Below, piece by piece: positions 60,669 to 64,000 of a DNA stretch of 64,000 nucleotides (position 1 is its first letter; each line of letters opens with the position of its first letter). The stretch is from Cricetomys ansorgei (Eukaryota > Chordata > Mammalia > Rodentia > Nesomyidae). A program made the position numbers and the translations under genes. The stretch is taken from positions 8,886,501 through 8,950,500 of the forward strand of contig JAMJFZ010001133.1 in the NCBI GenBank assembly GCA_026225945.1, in the 5' to 3' direction. The notes under the pieces are model-generated. The model was not told where the DNA came from. It saw only the letters and a program-made list of their open reading frames with translations, and did not search any database.

Positions 60669-60999
60669 GTTGCTAAAATATAAACAAACTTGCCACATAT
60701 TGTATTCAGGTTGTGCTATCATATTATAATTTTTTTTATTAGGCAGAGATAGGTGAGAAGCACCTGAATTACTTCTTACAACTTTGATGAATCTGTCATC
60801 TCAAAATAAAGCATCTTTTTAAAAAGACTTTAATGATAAAAGTAATTCAGTTGGGTGAGAGATGAACTTTCAGAGATGATGGGACCAAACAAGGTGAAGA
60901 GGCATCAATGCAGCCAGTTACTCCTTAGAATTCTGTCTTGTAGCTAGGATACTATGCAACTCAACAACAGTGTCAGAATCTGCTCTTGAGTTGTTAAAA
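60669..60999. other. unassigned DNA
   Basis: Nothing recognised between the CA array and family X copy 3. Confidence 0.4.
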
Positions 61000-61320
61000 A
61001 GCTGTAGTTGTACACCTACTCTGTGGGTTCAGCAAGGAGAGAAGGAGGCATTTTCATAGATGCAAACTCTAGCAGACCTCAGCAGAGGGAACCACCATCC
61101 TGGCCAGTGCCAGACTGGATAGTGGAATCTGGAGCATCTGAGCTCAAGTGTTTTACTGATACAGAACTCCTCAGGTGCAGATCATAAGCAATTAAACATT
61201 CCCCACAGAAATCCAACGCCTGCAAACAATACAAAGTGCCAAGGTCTAGGTTAGCCCCTCACCCAACAGTGCATAAAACATTTTATGCATAAATAAACTT
61301 CCACAATATTTTCCCTTTTC
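61000..61320 (+). repeat. family X terminal-type repeat, left copy
   Basis: About 310 bp, including 'cagacctcagcagagggaac', 'gaactcctcaggtgcagatc', 'ccccacagaaatccaacgcc' and 'cacccaacagtgcataaaac'. The same string of blocks recurs in the same direction at 62812-63155 and resembles 23310-23640. Similarity between the two flanking copies is roughly 75-80% by eye. Confidence 0.75.
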
Positions 61321-62811
61321 TGTATAAAAAATTGCATTACCTTTACAACACAATTTACCACTACACCAGGAAAACTATTTACAAGAAAAACAATCACAAG
61401 GGTTACTAATGCACAGGACCAAATGAAATCAAACATCTATCAAGCTATTCATAATGTCTTTGGACAGCAGAAAAACATTATCAATGACAATTATCTAGAA
61501 TTCACTTATGCTCTTCTGGGCTCCTCCAAAGAGCACAGATCACTTCTCTGGATCTGCCCTTGGCAACACACACAGCTTGTGCTCCAGGGCACACTGGAGC
61601 TATGCTCCACTACTGCTGCTGTTCTTGGTGGTCATCCCATGGTACTGGCATCTTCAGAACTGCTGGGATCTCTTGCTTCAGCTGGGCTGCACTTTCACCA
61701 ATAGCCTTTCATAGGCTCTCTTCATGGTGCCAAGCCTCAACTCCTTTACATGACCCGTTTAATTTGGGCCTTCAACTGCCTCTGAGGCTACACCTTCACC
61801 AATGGCCTCTCCTGGGCTCTCTTCATAGAGCCAAGCCTCAGCTTTTTTACACAATCTCCTCTATGCTGGGCCCTCAACTACTAATGAGGCTGTACTTTTA
61901 CCAATGGCCTCTCCTAGCCTCTCATAATTCCAAGCCTCAATTGCTCTCCATGATCTCTTCATGCCTTCAAAACCAGCACCACCAGGGTAACTCTTACAGT
62001 ACCAATTTCAACTATTAGCACGAGATACAACCTTGGCCAGTTCTGGAAGACAGCTTCTGTGCGCTGTCCTTGAGGAAGCACTTTCCAGATTTTAAGATAG
62101 AGTCTTGTTTGCTGTAAAAATAACTAGTCCTTGTCTGCAGGAAGGGTTCCCTCATGGGTGGAGTTCTCATCACCATCACCAGTGCCAGGACTGCATGTAG
62201 TCAGGTTTGCAGAATACAAAAAAAACTTCAGTTTAACTAAGCAGCTTTTTGGCTCTAATCCATGGCCTCCACAAAATCACAGAATCCTGGGACAGTAGGC
62301 AAAATCTCCAGTTGAAACATTCTGGCAGCCTGGTGTTCTTTTTCACCCACCTCTAAGGGGAAACATACAACACCTTCCTCAGATCTTAAATACAACATCT
62401 TGAGCTTTACACACATACAACACAGCTATCAGAAAACTCAGTTTGTGATACAGTATGCTACCACCAGTGATGGGAGGAAGCATCACCTCCATAATCAGTA
62501 AAAGCAGTTAGAACCTTGCTTTTTTCCTGCTCCTGGCTGAATTTTTTATCTCTAAGGGCCTCCATTCTATGGCTCTCATTTTGGAGCATTTTTCCTCATT
62601 TATTTATTAATTTTGCAGCCTGTTTTCTTCATAGAGGCTTATTTCCTTTCTCTCTTTCCTCTTCCTTCAGGAGCCTGCAATTAATACCTTAATCTTGTTC
62701 TCTGATAGCTTTCCTGAGTATACTTTACAGGACTTTGTGAGATCTAGAGTATTTCTCTTCTTCCTTGTCTTCAAGTTGGATTAACTTTTGTGATGTCCTG
62801 CCCACGTTGGT
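61321..62811 (+). repeat. family X internal region
   Basis: The left part (61321-61760) is collinear with 23650-24200. At 61687, 61789 and 61892 a unit of about 102 bp with 'ttcaccaatggcctctcc' and 'ccaagcctca' repeats three times. Further right are 'aatacagtaccaattt'-like and 'gggtggagttctcatcacca' blocks and a CT-rich stretch (62640-62770). No ORF shows conserved motifs; a 152-codon frame at 61560-62018 simply follows the tandem units. Confidence 0.65.
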
Positions 62812-63155
62812 ATGCTATTTGTAGCAGTATGCCTATAGGGTGACTCGCCAAGAAAGACAAGTAGGCATATGGATAACTGCAAACTCTGCCAGACCTCAGC
62901 AGAGAGAACCACTGTCATGGCTAGTGTCATACTTGATCGACAGTGGAACGCTGAGTGTCTCAGCTCAGGTGTTTTTATTCTTTCAAAAATCCTCAGGCAT
63001 TCTACTGATAGCACATGCAGATCATTAACATTTAAACAACCCCTACAGAAATCCAATACTGCAAACAATTCAAAACATCCTAGAGAGCCCATCACCCAAC
63101 AGTGCATAAAACTATTATTTTATATATAACTAAACTTCCACAACAAAACGCGATG
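62812..63155 (+). repeat. family X terminal-type repeat, right copy
   Basis: It is the direct partner of 61000-61320: 'ccagacctcagcagagagaa', 'gatagcacatgcagatcatt', 'cacccaacagtgcataaaac' and 'aaacttccacaacaaaa'. Whether it is the second LTR of one element or a separate partial insertion cannot be settled by eye. Confidence 0.75.
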
Positions 63156-64000
63156 GAAAATATTCTCTTCCAAAACAAACTCTTCAAGTCATAGATAATG
63201 CACAGTTTAAAATACTGTGTTTACTACAAATCAGAACAGTAGTTTAAAACTGTCCCAATAAACTTCTACCATGCTATCTAGAAAACTTGACGAGCAAAGT
63301 AGTCTATCTGATTTGGTGTACTTTCTGTTTAACCTCTGTCCTGCTTTTTTGTTTTTGATGTATTTTTCCTAATATTTATAATTAAAAAAATCACTTAAAG
63401 ATCTACTGAAAAAATAAGAATGTCTTGTGTCTAGTAATAAGAAAGTATTTATTGAAAATAATTCCATAAAACACAAATATTCCTAAATGAAAATGCTCTA
63501 TGAGAAAATCATAGTGAATTTTCTATCTTACACTGAAAATATCAGTTTACTACCAAATTAGAAGTAGAATTGAGCTACAGCGCACACATTGTGCATTAAA
63601 TTTAGGAAATGAAACAGTTTCAAGAAATATAAGGTTTATTTGACATATGACAATACAGTAACTCAGGGGGTTGAAAATGAAGTAAATTTAGAATCAGCTT
63701 ATATATAGCCAGTTTGTTAATGAATATCTTTGGAAATTTTTATATGTCATACATTTGGCCACAACTTATCACTTAGAGATAATGTCTATGCTCTCCTTGT
63801 GAATCTATGAGAAGGTGTTACAATTTTCACCAGTTGCACACAGAAGAAAGCAAAATTATATAACTTCTTAGTTTTAGGTCATAAAGGATGTGTCGCATAC
63901 ATACTACTGGGTCATTCTGATGCAGACACTGAGCCACTGCATAAGAAGGTGGTCTGCATTATGGTGCTATGAGCCTTCAGTAAAAAAGTCCATGGTGTGC
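63156..64000. other. AT-rich repeat-poor DNA, no gene seen
   Basis: Nothing recognised to the end of the window. Confidence 0.45.

Noticed and set aside
60196..60722. Overlapping minus-strand frames rich in V, C, Y and M (up to 124 codons)
   Set aside because: They are direct translations of the CA-rich array.
61560..62018. 152-codon + strand open frame
   Set aside because: It follows the ~102 bp tandem units of family X; the equivalent frame in the copy at 23331-24200 differs, so it is not conserved coding.

Overview
This window looks like mammalian, and specifically muroid rodent, nuclear DNA. It is AT-rich (by eye, not counted) and has no dense coding. It is filled with the rodent set of interspersed repeats: B1 (7SL-derived) SINEs, tRNA-derived B2/B3-type SINEs, the dimeric B4 SINE, ID-like SINEs, Lx-type L1 3' ends, ERVL-MaLR (MT/ORR1-like) solo LTRs, and long (CA)n, (TA)n, (TTTC)n, (GATA)n and hexanucleotide microsatellites. 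The B1 copies carry a 'cacagagatc' segment that I recall as more typical of rat or cricetid B1 than of young Mus B1. The species cannot be fixed from this alone. All family names come from recognition of remembered consensus features, not from a database search.

I found no convincing protein-coding gene, no processed pseudogene I can name, no RNA gene and no CRISPR array. The longest open frames (about 100 to 166 codons) lie across repeats or microsatellites, or are compatible with chance. The window is best read as intergenic or deep-intronic DNA.

Layout. 1-6750 has B1, B2/B3 and B4 SINEs, a MaLR LTR and a (TA)(TG)(TA) microsatellite in a SINE tail. 8490-10460 has a reverse L1 3' end followed by a five-unit tandem array of 175-249 bp units. 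10460-16030 is mostly repeat-poor and holds a locally GC-richer block at 14775-15240. An unassigned repeat family, called family X here, occurs at 16036-16800 (minus), 23331-24200 (plus) and 61000-63155 (plus); the last locus has two direct repeats of about 310 bp flanking an internal part. 33520-36650 is a composite of a very old L1/HAL1-like element, an ID SINE with a long purine tract, another SINE and an Lx-type 3' UTR. 37762-38171 is a well-preserved MT-like LTR. 42128-45125 is SINE- and L1-rich and contains one SINE with clean target-site duplications. 48496-49540 is an L1 split by a MaLR LTR. 51727-55860 contains an inverted B4 pair, a B1, an old reverse L1M fragment, an LTR and another B4. 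59481-60029 is a MaLR LTR with a B1 inside it. 60250-60668 is a roughly 420 bp CA-rich array.

No previously undescribed biological system is evident. The most interesting items are the five-unit array at 9486-10460, the family X arrangement at 61000-63155 with its ~102 bp internal repeats, the GC-richer block at 14775-15240, and the repeat-free stretches (notably 49541-51726), which would be worth testing for conservation.
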